A DNA stretch of 64,000 nt from Geomobilibacter sp964432205 (GCA_964432205.1 CAYSMK010000027.1:1-64000); one strand, 5' to 3'. Shown: positions 15,977 to 26,744, counted from the first letter of the stretch. Numbers and translations are program-made. Notes: generated by a model not told the origin, from the letters alone.

Positions 15977-17176
15977 CTACACGTCCAGCCGCAACTCCAC
16001 CCCCCATGGCACTGGCCTCTCCCCTTCCCTCGTCAGCACCCAGAGGGTCGGAAACTCCATGGTCTCGGGCGCCGGGCCGATGCCGTCGGTCAGGTAGATG
16101 ACCGACGCCGGCCTCGGCTGCATCTGCCGGGCATGGTCGAACACCGGCCGCAGGTCGGTGAAGCCGCCGCCGTGATAGCTCTCCACCACTGTCGGCTGGC
16201 CCCGGAAGGCGTCCAGGCGCTGGATCAGGCTGTTGGCGTAGAGGACGGTCAGTTGGGCGTCCCGGCCGCGGGCGATCTGCAGCAGTTCCCGGGCAAAGGC
16301 CTCCCGAAGCTCGGGGGCGTCGGTGGAGTCGCTCACGTCCACGCCGATGAGGAGGTTCAGGCGTCGGCGCTTGCGGCTGCCGGGCGTGATGTGGGCGAAG
16401 CGGCGGTTTTCCCGCTGCCAGCTGCTCTGCCTGCCCACCCGGCCGGCCGTGGCGACGAACTGACGCAGCACCATCCGCCAGGGGATGGCTGGCGGGGCCA
16501 ATAGACCCTGCACCAGCTGCCGCAGCTCGGCCGGCACCTGGCCGTCGGCCTGCTTGAAGGCATCCCGCACCATCCCCCGGACCAGCTCCTCGGCCAGCCT
16601 TAAGGGGGTGCTGTCGGCCTCTTCCCAGACCTGGTGATCGTCCAACGGTTCGGCCTCTTCGGGCGCGTCTGCCTGCCCGGCATGGCGCTTCTCCGGTTCC
16701 CCCGGTCCGCCTTCGCCACCGCTGTCTTGATCGGCATTGCCTGTGCCGGCACCCCTGAGGCTGCCGGTGTCGAACGGGTCGACAAGGAGGCGGTAGTACT
16801 CTTCCGCTGCCAGCCCCGGCCTTAGCAGAAAGCGTTTCGGCTGGAGAGCCTCGGCCGGCAACCCCTCGATGGTCGGATTGATGGCCAGGTCGCAGGCCAG
16901 GTCCCAGTCGTGACGGTTTCGCTCCTTGCGCCGGGCCATGTGCAGGTGGAGCAGATGCTTGATCACATGCTCCAGGAGCGCCTCCTGCTCTTCGGCAGTG
17001 AACTCCGCAAAAAGCTCTTCGTTCACGGTGATGGTCGGCGTACCTTCCCGGATCGTCACCCCCAGGCTGTGGTCCGGGACTGCCCGTACCCGGTGGAGGC
17101 CGACCAGCAGGTAGCCGTAGAACGGTCTTCGCTTCAGGAGCCGGATGATGGCGTTTTCTAGGGTGCGGCTGGTCAT
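15977..17176 (-). CDS. DUF2201-type VWA-like putative metallopeptidase
   Basis: 399 residues. The N-terminal domain (AIIRLLKRRPFYGYLLVGL, then ITVNEELFAEFTAEEQEALLEH, VIKHLLHLHMARR) has the His-rich helix of the DUF2201_N putative metallopeptidase domain, though a clean HExxH is not visible. A middle acidic, low-complexity linker (residues ~150-190) separates it from a C-terminal VWA-like domain with LLIGVDVSDSTD (DxSxS-like metal site), GGGFTDL and VIYLTDGIG. Such proteins pair with MoxR AAA+ ATPases as chaperone-like or cofactor-insertion systems; here the MoxR gene is 12 bases upstream on the same strand. The physiological target is unknown. Confidence 0.82.
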   Translation of the reverse strand: MTSRTLENAIIRLLKRRPFYGYLLVGLHRVRAVPDHSLGVTIREGTPTITVNEELFAEFTAEEQEALLEHVIKHLLHLHMARRKERNRHDWDLACDLAINPTIEGLPAEALQPKRFLLRPGLAAEEYYRLLVDPFDTGSLRGAGTGNADQDSGGEGGPGEPEKRHAGQADAPEEAEPLDDHQVWEEADSTPLRLAEELVRGMVRDAFKQADGQVPAELRQLVQGLLAPPAIPWRMVLRQFVATAGRVGRQSSWQRENRRFAHITPGSRKRRRLNLLIGVDVSDSTDAPELREAFARELLQIARGRDAQLTVLYANSLIQRLDAFRGQPTVVESYHGGGFTDLRPVFDHARQMQPRPASVIYLTDGIGPAPETMEFPTLWVLTREGERPVPWGVELRLDV

Positions 17177-17188
17177 AAGATCTTGCAG

Positions 17189-18247
17189 TTACGCCTCACT
17201 GCTGATGTTCCGGATCGCCTCCAGCACCACCCCGTCGTGCTCGTCTTTGGAGAGGGTCAGGGCCACGGGCGGGATCTTGAGGAGCTCCTTGACCAGGGCG
17301 AAGCGGAGATCGCGGGGAAGGCAGTCCAGGTAGCAGATCAGGTGTTCTTCCCGCTGGCCGGATAGGAGAGGTTCCTCCTGCAGCAGGGAGACGATGCCGT
17401 TCATGGTGACCGCCTGCAGGTCGTCGCGCTGCTGCCTGACTCGTTCGGCCACTGCCGGCCAGGAGTCCAGCACCTCGCCGGGGGAGACCGGACGCTCCCG
17501 GCGTTCCGCCTGCCAGCGGAGGAAGGCGATGGCCGCCTCCTGGCCGACGATCCCGGCGTAGACCTCCATCTCCAGCTCTCTGGGGAAGCGGCACTGCTGG
17601 CGCAGGATGCTCACCATCTCCCAGCCGCGCTCGGTCGGCTCGGCCTGGAGTTCCATCGCCCCGCCCTGGCGGGCCAGCAGCTCCTGGTTGACGGCCAGGA
17701 ACTCGCGCACGCCGCGGTCAAAATCTTGACGCTCGGCATGGCGGGCCCAGCATCGGTAATCGGTTTCCACGTAGAGCATCACCATTCGGTCGATGAGCGC
17801 CCGGTCCAAAGGCGTCACCTGGTAGCTGCCGTCCGGCGGGTTGATGGTGACCACCACCTTGTGTTTCCGGTCCAGGGTGTGGGTGTGGAGGGCCCGCTGG
17901 CCGCCGGCCATGGGGGGCTCCACGAACTGGAAGATGGCCTGGAGGGTGTCCTCCTGCTGGGCCCGGTTCAGTTCGTCGCAGTGGACGATCGTTTCCGGGT
18001 CGTCGCCCGTCGGCCACCAGGAGGGGCGGGACCAGTGCATGACGGTTCCCTCACGGTAGGGAATACCCACCAGGTCACCCACCTCCATCTGCCCCAGCCT
18101 GAGCGGCACGTAGCGCCGGCCGAGCTCCCGGCAGACCTGGACGATGCCGGCGCTTTTTCCCACCCCCCGATGGCCGACCACGCAGGGGGTGAGGCTGGTC
18201 CTGGTGACGATCTCCTTGAGAACCGTCTTCATCTGTTCTATGTTCAT
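17189..18247 (-). CDS. MoxR-family AAA+ ATPase
   Basis: 352 residues from the ATG at 18247. Walker A is in VVGHRGVGKSAGIVQV, Walker B plus sensor elements in ETIVHCDELNRAQQE, and the arginine-finger region is in DRALIDRMVMLYV. These are typical of MoxR-type AAA+ proteins that act on a VWA partner. Partner and ATPase form a two-gene operon with a 12-base gap. An upstream in-frame ATG at 18415 would run through the repeat element at 18279-18430 and is rejected. No clear Shine-Dalgarno is seen near 18247; GAGGG lies about 12 bases away. Function beyond AAA+ remodelling is not assigned. Confidence 0.85.
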   Translation of the reverse strand: MNIEQMKTVLKEIVTRTSLTPCVVGHRGVGKSAGIVQVCRELGRRYVPLRLGQMEVGDLVGIPYREGTVMHWSRPSWWPTGDDPETIVHCDELNRAQQEDTLQAIFQFVEPPMAGGQRALHTHTLDRKHKVVVTINPPDGSYQVTPLDRALIDRMVMLYVETDYRCWARHAERQDFDRGVREFLAVNQELLARQGGAMELQAEPTERGWEMVSILRQQCRFPRELEMEVYAGIVGQEAAIAFLRWQAERRERPVSPGEVLDSWPAVAERVRQQRDDLQAVTMNGIVSLLQEEPLLSGQREEHLICYLDCLPRDLRFALVKELLKIPPVALTLSKDEHDGVVLEAIRNISSEA

Positions 18248-18278
18248 GGCAGTTCTGCCCTCGCGTATGTAAGTCCGT

Positions 18279-18430
18279 GGGGTCTGGAGACCCGTTTCCG
18301 CTCCAGCTCCCGCGATTTGACTTTTCCCCGGCGAGAAAGTCCGGTGGACGACCTCACACAGCCGATGCGGTTTGTTCCCAACTGGCGACGGGAATCGCGT
18401 CCGCTTCCGCTCCAACGGACCTCCAGCCCC
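18279..18430. repeat. Inverted-repeat element, copy B of a two-copy family
   Basis: A 152-bp element with imperfect terminal arms (GGGGTCTGGAGACCCGTT at the left, the complement of GGGGCTGGAGGTCCGTT at the right). Its core matches copy A at 4725-4883: GCGATTTGACTTTT, CCGGC, GACCTCACAC (18350-18359), GATGCGGTTTGTT and GGGAATCGC (18390-18398). It lies between divergent genes, the MoxR ATPase and the zinc-ribbon protein, so their promoters must overlap or flank it. Confidence 0.72.
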
Positions 18431-18593
18431 TATTCGATTGGAGCATGCGGTCGGGAGGAATTATCGTGCAGGGTTGCAGCCCCGTCAACTGTTTGTTGAC
18501 AGGGGCGCTGCTTCACATCCAGGGGAAATGTGGTTTACTGAAGATGCGCTCAGGGTTCGGGGCTCTTCAGGCTCGGAAAGACGTGGAGGTCGT

Positions 18594-18977
18594 ATGGCAA
18601 AGGGATATCAGGCCAATAAAGAGCATGTGGCGGCGATACAGATGTTGGGCAAGGGGCTGGCCAAGCGGGCCGGGTTCCGCTGCGAATGGTGCGGCGGCGG
18701 GGATAACCTCCGGCCGTGGGATTATCGACCCGACCAGGAGCCGGAAGAGGCCGGTCTGGCCCTGCTCTGCAGCGGTTGCCGGGAGCTGGCGGACGGTCGG
18801 CAGGGAGACGCGCATCAGTTGCGGGGGATCAGGGATGCGCTCTGGAGCGATATTCCGGCGGTGGCCGAAGGGGCGGCGCGGGTGCTGGCCCGTTCCCGTG
18901 AGCCATGGGCGCGGGAGGCGATCGATGAGAGCTTCATTGACGACGCGGTCAAGGCCGAACTCCTGAAGGGGTTGTAG
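18594..18977 (+). CDS. PhnA-like zinc-ribbon protein
   Basis: 127 residues. Two CxxC pairs (C30/C33 in RCEWCGG and C59/C62 in LLCSGC) form a zinc ribbon resembling the N-terminus of PhnA-type proteins; the rest is helical. GGAGGT ends four bases before the ATG, which decides this start over an upstream one at 18372 that would read through repeat copy B. The AsmA-like gene follows after five bases, so the two are probably co-transcribed. The PhnA link rests on the cysteine pattern only, and PhnA-named proteins are not necessarily phosphonate enzymes. Confidence 0.65.
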   Translation: MAKGYQANKEHVAAIQMLGKGLAKRAGFRCEWCGGGDNLRPWDYRPDQEPEEAGLALLCSGCRELADGRQGDAHQLRGIRDALWSDIPAVAEGAARVLARSREPWAREAIDESFIDDAVKAELLKGL

Positions 18978-18982
18978 GGGGC

Positions 18983-21900
18983 ATGCACGCCATGGACGAA
19001 CCGAGACAGGCCCCATTGCGTCGGCGCCGACTTTTCGTCCGGATCGTCGCTATCTTCCTGGTCCTTCTGGCGGGAGGCTTCCTCGCACTCAAGCTCTATC
19101 TCCTGTCACCGCTGGCCCCCCGGCAGTTGGGCACCATCCTGACCGCGCAGCTCGGTCAGCCGGTGTCGATAGCCGGATTGCGCCTCTCCCTGAACGGAGT
19201 GGTGGCGGATGGGGTGCGGATCGACAACCCTCCAGGCTTTGGCGGTCAGCCGCTGCTGGCGGTCGGGAGCATCCGGATCGTTCCCGCCTGGACCGACCTG
19301 GCAGCGGGACGTTACCGACTTGCTGCGCTCAGCATCGCCGGGGCCAGGGTGGCGTTGGTGAAGAACACGGCCGGTGTCTGGAATTTTGCCGGTCTCGCCC
19401 GGCGGCCGAAAAAGCCCGGCAAGGGAGCGGAACTCCTCGTCGACCGGCTGGAAATGACAGATGCGGCCTGTAGCGTGGCCGGCCAGCGGGCCGAGCATCT
19501 TAACGTTACGATCACCGGACTTGCCACCCGCGGGTCGCGACCGATCTCCTTCGGGGGCAGCGGACGGGTGGCCGGGACACAGCTCGCCCTTTCCGGAGAC
19601 GGCCGCCTGGGCGACCGGCCCGAGGTCCGGTTCACCGTTAGCGCGCCGGATATCGTGTTGCCGGCAGCGGCCAGGGGGGACAAGGGCCTGGCGATGGACG
19701 ATGCCGCCGGCTCGCTGCTGCTGCACGGTAGATTCGGCAACGGGCTCCTGGCGTTGGACGGCACGCTAGCCCTGCACGGCGGAACCTTTAACCTGAAGGG
19801 GGCAAAGGTTCCCGTGGCCGCGGACCTTGCGGTTCGTGGCGGGTACCGGATTGCCGACGACACGGCAAGCCTGGAGAGCCTACGCTTGAGCATCGCCGGC
19901 CGACCGGTCATCGAGGCCAACGGCACGGTTGCCGGTGTACGGGGAGAGCGGCGCGGGGAGGGTACGCTGTCGTGGCGGCAGGCCTCGCTGGCCGAGCTCT
20001 TCTCCCTCCTGCCGGCCCGCCTGCGGCGCGACCTGGTGGTGGCCGGCACCCTGGCGCCGGGAACTCTGCGCCTGGCCGGCAACCGAAATGATGGGGTGAC
20101 AGCCGGTAAGGGGCGGGTCGTGGTGCGGGACGTCACACTGCTCAAGGGGGAACGGCTGGTTGTCAGCGGCCTCGCGGCCGACCTGGAGGCACGGCGTGTC
20201 GCATCGGGCTGGATCGTCAGCGGGGATGTCCGAACACTCTCCCGGGACCGGCGTGCCTTGCTGGAGGAGTTGACCCTGCCAGTCCGGGCCAGCCTCACCA
20301 GCCGTTTTGCCCTGCAGACGGCCGACGTGGCTGAATTCAGGGGGAAGCTGGCCGGTACGCCGGTGAGCGGTAGCATGAGCTATCGATCTGCAGACCGGGA
20401 ACCGCTGCGTTTGTCCCTGGTTGCCCGTCCGATCCAGCTCCGGGAATTGTCCGGTCTCCTCCCCAAAGAGCGCCTCCAACTGCAGGATGGACGCGGCGAC
20501 CTGTCCCTGCGGCTGGCCGGCCGTACCCCCCGGGAGTGCCGGGGTTCGTTCACGGCAAGGGTGACCGGCCTCGCAGCCAGCAGTGGCGGGCGCCAGTTTG
20601 CGGCCGGTTCGGCGGTTGCCGACGGCGTCGTGACGGTGGCGGCTGGCGTGCCATCCCTGGCCGGGAGCCTGGCCATCGACCAGGGGAGCGTGGCCGGCAA
20701 GTCCCTGGCCGGCTCCGCACGCTACCGTTTCTCCCCCCAAGAGTTTACCCTGTCGCCGCTGTTGCTGCGCATGGCCGGCAAAGAGCTGAGGGCGGCCGAA
20801 GTGGCGGGCACGGTGCCGAAGCCCCAACGGCTCACCGGTGAGACCGTCATTCCCCTTGCCCTCAGGTGGAACGGGCTGCAGGGTAACCTGGGACGGTACG
20901 GTTTCGCCGACTGCCGGGGGGAACTGCTGGCCGATCTGCACAGGGCCGGGAACAGACGCTGGCTTGCCGGTAAGGCCGTCGTTGCCGGCGGACAGCTGCT
21001 GGTGACCGGAGCGCCGGCAGGGGCACTGGCGGCCGACGTCGCGATGCGGGAGGGGGAGCTCAGGGCCAGCGTGCACGGAAGCCTCCTGGAGGGTGGACTG
21101 GACGGCAGTATCAGCATCGACCCGTTTGCGTTCTCCCGGGGTGTCACCTGGCGCAGCAAGGTCGCCGGCGCTTCGCTTGACAGGGTAGTGCCCCTGTTTC
21201 CGGCGGGCAAGTTCCCCCGGGCAGAGGGGGGAAAGATCGACCTGCAGTGGGACGGCAGTTATCGACCGGGAGAGGGTCTCGGCGGAACGATCAGGCTGGC
21301 CGGCCAGGAGATCACCCTGGCGGACGCGAAGGGGAAGGGGATACTGGCCGACGGAATGGTACGGGCCGTGGCGGATCTTGGCGGCGGCAATCTCGTCCTA
21401 CGGGAAGGTGCCATCGGTGTCGGACCTGATCTGCAGGTGTCGGTCTCGGGTGAACTCAAGCGGGCCTTCGCCCCGGAGCGTAGCGGGAGCTTCCGGCTGA
21501 CGGCCGCCCGGACCGGACTCAGCGCCCTGTTCGATGCCTTTGCCAACCGGCTTCCCCGCCCGCTCCAGGAGGCGACCGTCGGTGGCGAACTGGCGGTTGA
21601 GACGACCCTCCGGGTAGCCGGGCGCACGTCTCAGGTTGACGGGGTTTTGACACTGGCCGACGCGCAACTGGAGGTGCCGGGCCAGAAACTGGTGGTGAGC
21701 GGGGTCCGGGGGACGCTCCCCTTTTCCCTTTATCCGTCCGGAAAGGGCCGGATGCCGATCCGGCCGACCACAACGGTCAGCCGCGACAACATGGCAACAC
21801 TCCTGACCGATGCCCGTCAGCGCCTTTTGCCGGTCCCCCCGTTCAGGATAGCCAAGGTCCGCTTCGGCCCCATGGAACTGGATGACCTGCAGCTCGTTGT

Positions 21901-22504
21901 CCGGGCCGGGGACGGTCTTACCGAGCTCTCCTCGCTAGCGGCAACGCTCTACGGCGGCCGGCTGTACGGCAACGGCTTCTTCCGTCTGGGCGAGGGTCAG
22001 CGTTACGGAGGCAACCTGCTGCTTGACGACATCAGTCTGCACAGGCTGTGCGAGGCGTTCCCGGCCATTAAAGGGTATATCTCCGGCCGGCTTGATGGTA
22101 TAGTGAGCCTCGCCGGCACGGCGCCCGGCAGGGAAGGGCTGGTGGGGTTCGTCGACCTCTGGACCCGGAACAGTCGGGACGAGCAGATGCTGGTCAGCAA
22201 GGAGTTCCTCCAGAAACTGGCCGGCAAGAAGCTGCGGGGGTTCTTTTTCCGCAGCGACCGCGCCTATGACCGGGGTGAGATTGCCGCCTCTCTGGAGAGC
22301 GGCGTCCTGACCTTCAACCGGCTGGACCTCTCCCACACCAACTTTTTCGGGGTCAGGGACCTGAGCGTGTCGGTGGCCACGGTGCAGAACCAGATCTCCC
22401 TGGAACACCTCCTGTCCGTGGTAAAGGAGGCGGCCTCGCGGGGGAAAGCGGTCCGTTCCGGTGGTGAGGCGCCGGCGGAAACCGAGTTCAAGTGGCAGGA
22501 GTGA
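18983..22504 (+). CDS. AsmA/TamB-like large envelope protein
   Basis: 1173 residues (nine fewer if the second ATG at 18992 is used, which sits at a better distance from AGGGGG). A basic stretch RRRRLF and one transmembrane helix (VRIVAIFLVLLAGGFLALKLYL, in part; residues ~20-42) anchor a very long periplasmic part built of repeated short beta-strand units, as in AsmA-clan proteins. LTAQLGQPVSIAGLRLSLNG after the helix and GVWNFAGL near residue 130 are typical AsmA N-terminal elements. The C-terminal part has an AsmA_2-like region. Such bridge-like proteins move phospholipids between inner and outer membrane. It is followed ten bases later by the thioesterase gene. Confidence 0.82.
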   Translation: MHAMDEPRQAPLRRRRLFVRIVAIFLVLLAGGFLALKLYLLSPLAPRQLGTILTAQLGQPVSIAGLRLSLNGVVADGVRIDNPPGFGGQPLLAVGSIRIVPAWTDLAAGRYRLAALSIAGARVALVKNTAGVWNFAGLARRPKKPGKGAELLVDRLEMTDAACSVAGQRAEHLNVTITGLATRGSRPISFGGSGRVAGTQLALSGDGRLGDRPEVRFTVSAPDIVLPAAARGDKGLAMDDAAGSLLLHGRFGNGLLALDGTLALHGGTFNLKGAKVPVAADLAVRGGYRIADDTASLESLRLSIAGRPVIEANGTVAGVRGERRGEGTLSWRQASLAELFSLLPARLRRDLVVAGTLAPGTLRLAGNRNDGVTAGKGRVVVRDVTLLKGERLVVSGLAADLEARRVASGWIVSGDVRTLSRDRRALLEELTLPVRASLTSRFALQTADVAEFRGKLAGTPVSGSMSYRSADREPLRLSLVARPIQLRELSGLLPKERLQLQDGRGDLSLRLAGRTPRECRGSFTARVTGLAASSGGRQFAAGSAVADGVVTVAAGVPSLAGSLAIDQGSVAGKSLAGSARYRFSPQEFTLSPLLLRMAGKELRAAEVAGTVPKPQRLTGETVIPLALRWNGLQGNLGRYGFADCRGELLADLHRAGNRRWLAGKAVVAGGQLLVTGAPAGALAADVAMREGELRASVHGSLLEGGLDGSISIDPFAFSRGVTWRSKVAGASLDRVVPLFPAGKFPRAEGGKIDLQWDGSYRPGEGLGGTIRLAGQEITLADAKGKGILADGMVRAVADLGGGNLVLREGAIGVGPDLQVSVSGELKRAFAPERSGSFRLTAARTGLSALFDAFANRLPRPLQEATVGGELAVETTLRVAGRTSQVDGVLTLADAQLEVPGQKLVVSGVRGTLPFSLYPSGKGRMPIRPTTTVSRDNMATLLTDARQRLLPVPPFRIAKVRFGPMELDDLQLVVRAGDGLTELSSLAATLYGGRLYGNGFFRLGEGQRYGGNLLLDDISLHRLCEAFPAIKGYISGRLDGIVSLAGTAPGREGLVGFVDLWTRNSRDEQMLVSKEFLQKLAGKKLRGFFFRSDRAYDRGEIAASLESGVLTFNRLDLSHTNFFGVRDLSVSVATVQNQISLEHLLSVVKEAASRGKAVRSGGEAPAETEFKWQE

Positions 22505-22513
22505 GACCGTTAC

Positions 22514-22900
22514 ATGGAATTTCGCATATACTACGAGGACACCGATGCCGGCGGGGTGGTGTACCACGCCAACTATCTCGGGTATTTCGAGCGGGCCAGG
22601 ACCGAGTTTTTCCGGGAGCGAGGGGTGTCGGTCCGGGACCTGCACGATCAGGGAAGTATCTTCCCGGTACTCCGACTGGAGATCGATTACAAGGCGCCGG
22701 CCCGGCTGGATGACCTGGTCAGGATCGAGACCGAGGTGCTGGCGGTGGGACGGACCTCGTTCACCCTTGGCCAGCGGGCAGTCCGGGTCGCAGATGGCGT
22801 TGTTCTGGCCTCGGGCCGGGTGACCCTGGTGTGCGTCATGCCCGGCATGAAGGCAAAGCGGCTGCCGGCCGAGGTTGTCCAACTGCTGGAAAGGGGCTGA
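22514..22900 (+). CDS. YbgC/FadM-type acyl-CoA thioesterase
   Basis: 128 residues, a complete single hot-dog fold. The N-terminal motif YYEDTDAGGVVYHANYL carries the catalytic Asp of the 4-hydroxybenzoyl-CoA thioesterase family, followed by YLGYFERARTEFF, the usual signature helix. Members hydrolyse acyl-CoA or acyl-ACP thioesters and, as YbgC, often sit beside tol-pal; no tol-pal genes are present here. It lies between the AsmA-like gene and a glycosyltransferase in a tightly packed plus-strand run. Confidence 0.88.
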   Translation: MEFRIYYEDTDAGGVVYHANYLGYFERARTEFFRERGVSVRDLHDQGSIFPVLRLEIDYKAPARLDDLVRIETEVLAVGRTSFTLGQRAVRVADGVVLASGRVTLVCVMPGMKAKRLPAEVVQLLERG

Positions 22901-22909
22901 GATACTTTG

Positions 22910-23920
22910 ATGGGCGTGCCACCGCTGGTTTCCATCCTGATGCCGGTGAGAAACGAGGAGCGTTTCCTGCCGGCGGCCCTGCGCTCCCTTGCCGTCCAGA
23001 CCCTGACCGATTGGGAACTGGTTGTGGTAGACGACGGCTCGACCGATGCCACCCCGGCCATCCTGGCAAAGGCGGCCCGGCACGACTCGCGCATCCGGGT
23101 GCTGGGCACGCCGGAGCGGGGACTCGTGCCGGCCCTGAACGCCGGACTTGCCGTCTGCCGGGCATCGCTGGTGGCCCGGATGGACGGGGACGATGTGTCC
23201 CATCCCCGGCGTCTGGCCAGCCAGGCCGCGTTTCTTGCCAGTGAGCCGGGAATCGGGCTGGTTGCCTCGGCGTTCCGTCATTTCCCCCGTACCGGTCTGC
23301 GGGTCGGCATGCTCGCCTACGAGTCGTGGCAGAATACGTTGACGTCCCATGAGGCGGTGGTCGCCGACCTGTTCGTGGAGTCGCCGTTCGTCCACCCCAG
23401 CGTGATGTTCCGGCGGGATGCGGTGCTGGCAGTCGGCGGCTACCGTGATCTGGGCTGGGCCGAAGATTACGACCTCTGGCTTCGGCTGGCCGGCGCCGGT
23501 GTCCGGTTCGCCCGCCTGCACGAGGAGCTCTTTTTCTGGCGCGACCGCCCGGAACGGGCAACGCGTACCATGACGGAATACAGCCTGGAGGCGTTTCGCT
23601 CCTGCAAGCTCCACCATCTCTGCCAGGGGTTTCTTGAGGGCGAACGCGAGGTGGTGCTGGCCGGGGCCGGCCTGGAGGGGCGGGCCTGGTCCCGGGTCTT
23701 GACCGGGGCCGGGATACGGGTCTCAGCCTGGGTCGATGTGGACCCGCGCAAGGTGGGGCGGACTTTGCATGGCGCACCGGTGCACCCGGCTGATGCGGTG
23801 ACGCCGGATGGCCGCAAGCTCCTGATCACCGTCGGCACCCGCGGGGCGCGGGCCGGAGTACGTGGCTGGGCGCAGCAGGCTGGCTTTGTCGAGGGGAAGG
23901 ATTTCCTGTGCGTAACGTGA
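22910..23920 (+). CDS. Family 2 glycosyltransferase with C-terminal Rossmann-like extension
   Basis: 336 residues. A GT-A domain covers about residues 1-230: LVSILMPVRNEERFLPAAL, VVVDDGSTDATPAI, the DxD in ARMDGDDVSHPRR, and the GWAEDYDLWLRLA acceptor/catalytic acid region. Beyond ~240 a Rossmann-like segment reads VVLAGAGLEGRAWSRVL, then WVDVDPRKVGRTLHGAPV, which resembles the NAD/nucleotide-binding N-terminal fold of PglD-type proteins. I placed the start at the ATG 22910; a TTG three bases earlier is also possible. It may add sugars to envelope glycans; donor and acceptor are unknown. Confidence 0.83.
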   Translation: MGVPPLVSILMPVRNEERFLPAALRSLAVQTLTDWELVVVDDGSTDATPAILAKAARHDSRIRVLGTPERGLVPALNAGLAVCRASLVARMDGDDVSHPRRLASQAAFLASEPGIGLVASAFRHFPRTGLRVGMLAYESWQNTLTSHEAVVADLFVESPFVHPSVMFRRDAVLAVGGYRDLGWAEDYDLWLRLAGAGVRFARLHEELFFWRDRPERATRTMTEYSLEAFRSCKLHHLCQGFLEGEREVVLAGAGLEGRAWSRVLTGAGIRVSAWVDVDPRKVGRTLHGAPVHPADAVTPDGRKLLITVGTRGARAGVRGWAQQAGFVEGKDFLCVT

Positions 23921-23957
23921 CATGTGCGGCGGAAAATACCCCTGAGGGAGGTGTGGC

Positions 23958-24665
23958 GTGGCAGTAATCGCACTGGTCCCGGCAGCCGGGATGGGGAAGC
24001 GGATGGGAGCGGGGATCAACAAGCAGTACCTGCAGCTCGGCGGTATGCCGATCCTTGCCAGGACCCTCCGGCTCTTCGAGGAGGCACCGTTTGTCGACCG
24101 GATCGTTCCGGTCATCCCGGTGGATGAGATCGATTTTTGCCGGGAACAGGTGGTTGAGCGCTACGGCTTCCGCAAGGTCGAGGAGATCGTGGCCGGTGGC
24201 AAGGAACGGCAGCAGTCGGTCCTGAACGGCCTCCGGTCCCTTGAGGGGTGTGTCGATGACGACATCATCGTGATCCATGACGGGGTCAGGCCGTTCGTGT
24301 CGCAGCATGTGGTGCAGCGCTCGATAGAGGTGGCACGTGAACATGACGGTGCCCTGGTGGCGGTGCCGGTGAAAGACACGGTCAAGGTGGTGGAGGCCGG
24401 CATCGTTACCGCCACCCCTCCCCGCGAGACCCTCTGGTTGGCCCAGACTCCCCAGACCTTTCGCTACGGGGTGATCCGGGCAGCCCACGAGATCGCCGAC
24501 GCCGAACAGTTTCTCGGTACCGACGACGCCTCCCTGGTCGAGCGGCTGAACGACAAGGTCCAGATCGTCATCGGCGATTACCGGAACATCAAGATTACTA
24601 CCCCTGACGATCTGGTGCTGGCGGAAGCGTTCCTGGCGGCGGCGAAAAGCGAAAGTGAAAGGTGA
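23958..24665 (+). CDS. ispD: 2-C-methyl-D-erythritol 4-phosphate cytidylyltransferase
   Basis: 235 residues. IspD transfers CMP from CTP to MEP in the non-mevalonate isoprenoid pathway. The signature VPAAGMGKRMGAGINKQYL is the CTP-binding loop, and VHDGVRPFV-like IHDGVRPFVS and TVKVVE/WLAQTPQTFRY (in parts) match the family. The start is a GTG at 23958 preceded by GGGAGGTG at five bases. ispF follows after seven bases, the common ispDF pairing. Confidence 0.95.
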   Translation: MAVIALVPAAGMGKRMGAGINKQYLQLGGMPILARTLRLFEEAPFVDRIVPVIPVDEIDFCREQVVERYGFRKVEEIVAGGKERQQSVLNGLRSLEGCVDDDIIVIHDGVRPFVSQHVVQRSIEVAREHDGALVAVPVKDTVKVVEAGIVTATPPRETLWLAQTPQTFRYGVIRAAHEIADAEQFLGTDDASLVERLNDKVQIVIGDYRNIKITTPDDLVLAEAFLAAAKSESER

Positions 24666-24672
24666 CAATCCT

Positions 24673-25152
24673 ATGATGCGAATCGGTCATGGTTACGACG
24701 TGCACCGCCTGGTGGCGGAGCGTAAACTGATCCTCGGCGGGGTGGAAATTCCTTATGGTAAAGGGCTCCTGGGACATTCGGACGCGGATGTACTGCTTCA
24801 CGCCTTAAGCGACGCCATCCTGGGTGCCATTGGCGAAGGGGATATCGGCAAGCATTTTCCCGACACCGATCCGGCCTACAAGGGGGCATCCAGCATCAAG
24901 CTGCTGCGTCATGTCTTTCTGCTTGCCGACGACAAGGGGTACCGGATCGGCAATGTGGATGCGACCATCGTTGCCCAGCGGCCCAAACTGGCCCCCTATA
25001 TCCAGCAGATGCGGGAGAATATCGCCGAAACCCTTGACTGTGACCCGGACCGGGTGAACGTGAAGGCGACCACCACCGAAGAGCTCGGCTTTGCCGGCCG
25101 GGGCGAGGGGATCGCCACCTATGCCGTTGCACTCCTGATGCAAAAACAGTAA
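24673..25152 (+). CDS. ispF: 2-C-methyl-D-erythritol 2,4-cyclodiphosphate synthase
   Basis: 159 residues. IspF cyclises CDP-ME 2-phosphate to MEcPP, releasing CMP. GHGYDVHRLV has the zinc-binding Asp-x-His, LLGHSDADVLLHALSDAILGA (in part) supplies further metal and substrate contacts, and KATTTEELGFAGRGEGIAT (in part) is the C-terminal signature. ATGATG at 24673 is used instead of an upstream frame start inside ispD, because RIGHGYD begins at the family's usual place. It completes the ispDF pair. Confidence 0.95.
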   Translation: MMRIGHGYDVHRLVAERKLILGGVEIPYGKGLLGHSDADVLLHALSDAILGAIGEGDIGKHFPDTDPAYKGASSIKLLRHVFLLADDKGYRIGNVDATIVAQRPKLAPYIQQMRENIAETLDCDPDRVNVKATTTEELGFAGRGEGIATYAVALLMQKQ

Positions 25153-25201
25153 CCACTTTTCATTTGTGGGGATGATGTGGTAGAGTCTACCTCTTTTTAT
25201 C

Positions 25202-25225
25202 ATTCCAATTCAGGGGGTTGGAATT
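25202..25225 (+). promoter_or_regulatory. Hairpin in the cysS leader
   Basis: ATTCCAA and TTGGAAT flank a nine-base loop (TTCAGGGGG) about 45 bases before the cysS ATG. There is no T-run after it. It may shape the leader mRNA; there is no T-box-like tRNA-binding core that I can see. Confidence 0.3.
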
Positions 25226-25267
25226 AGCAGGTAGTGCAAGCTTGTTCCGACTCCCTAGAGGTTATCC

Positions 25268-26719
<1,452 letters not shown>

Positions 26720-26744
26720 CACGGTAACAAATGGGGACTGCAGA

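Noticed and set aside
21935..23617. 560-codon minus-strand frame
   Set aside because: Antisense to the AsmA-like, thioesterase and GT2 genes, which have clear family motifs; composition is typical of a shadow frame.
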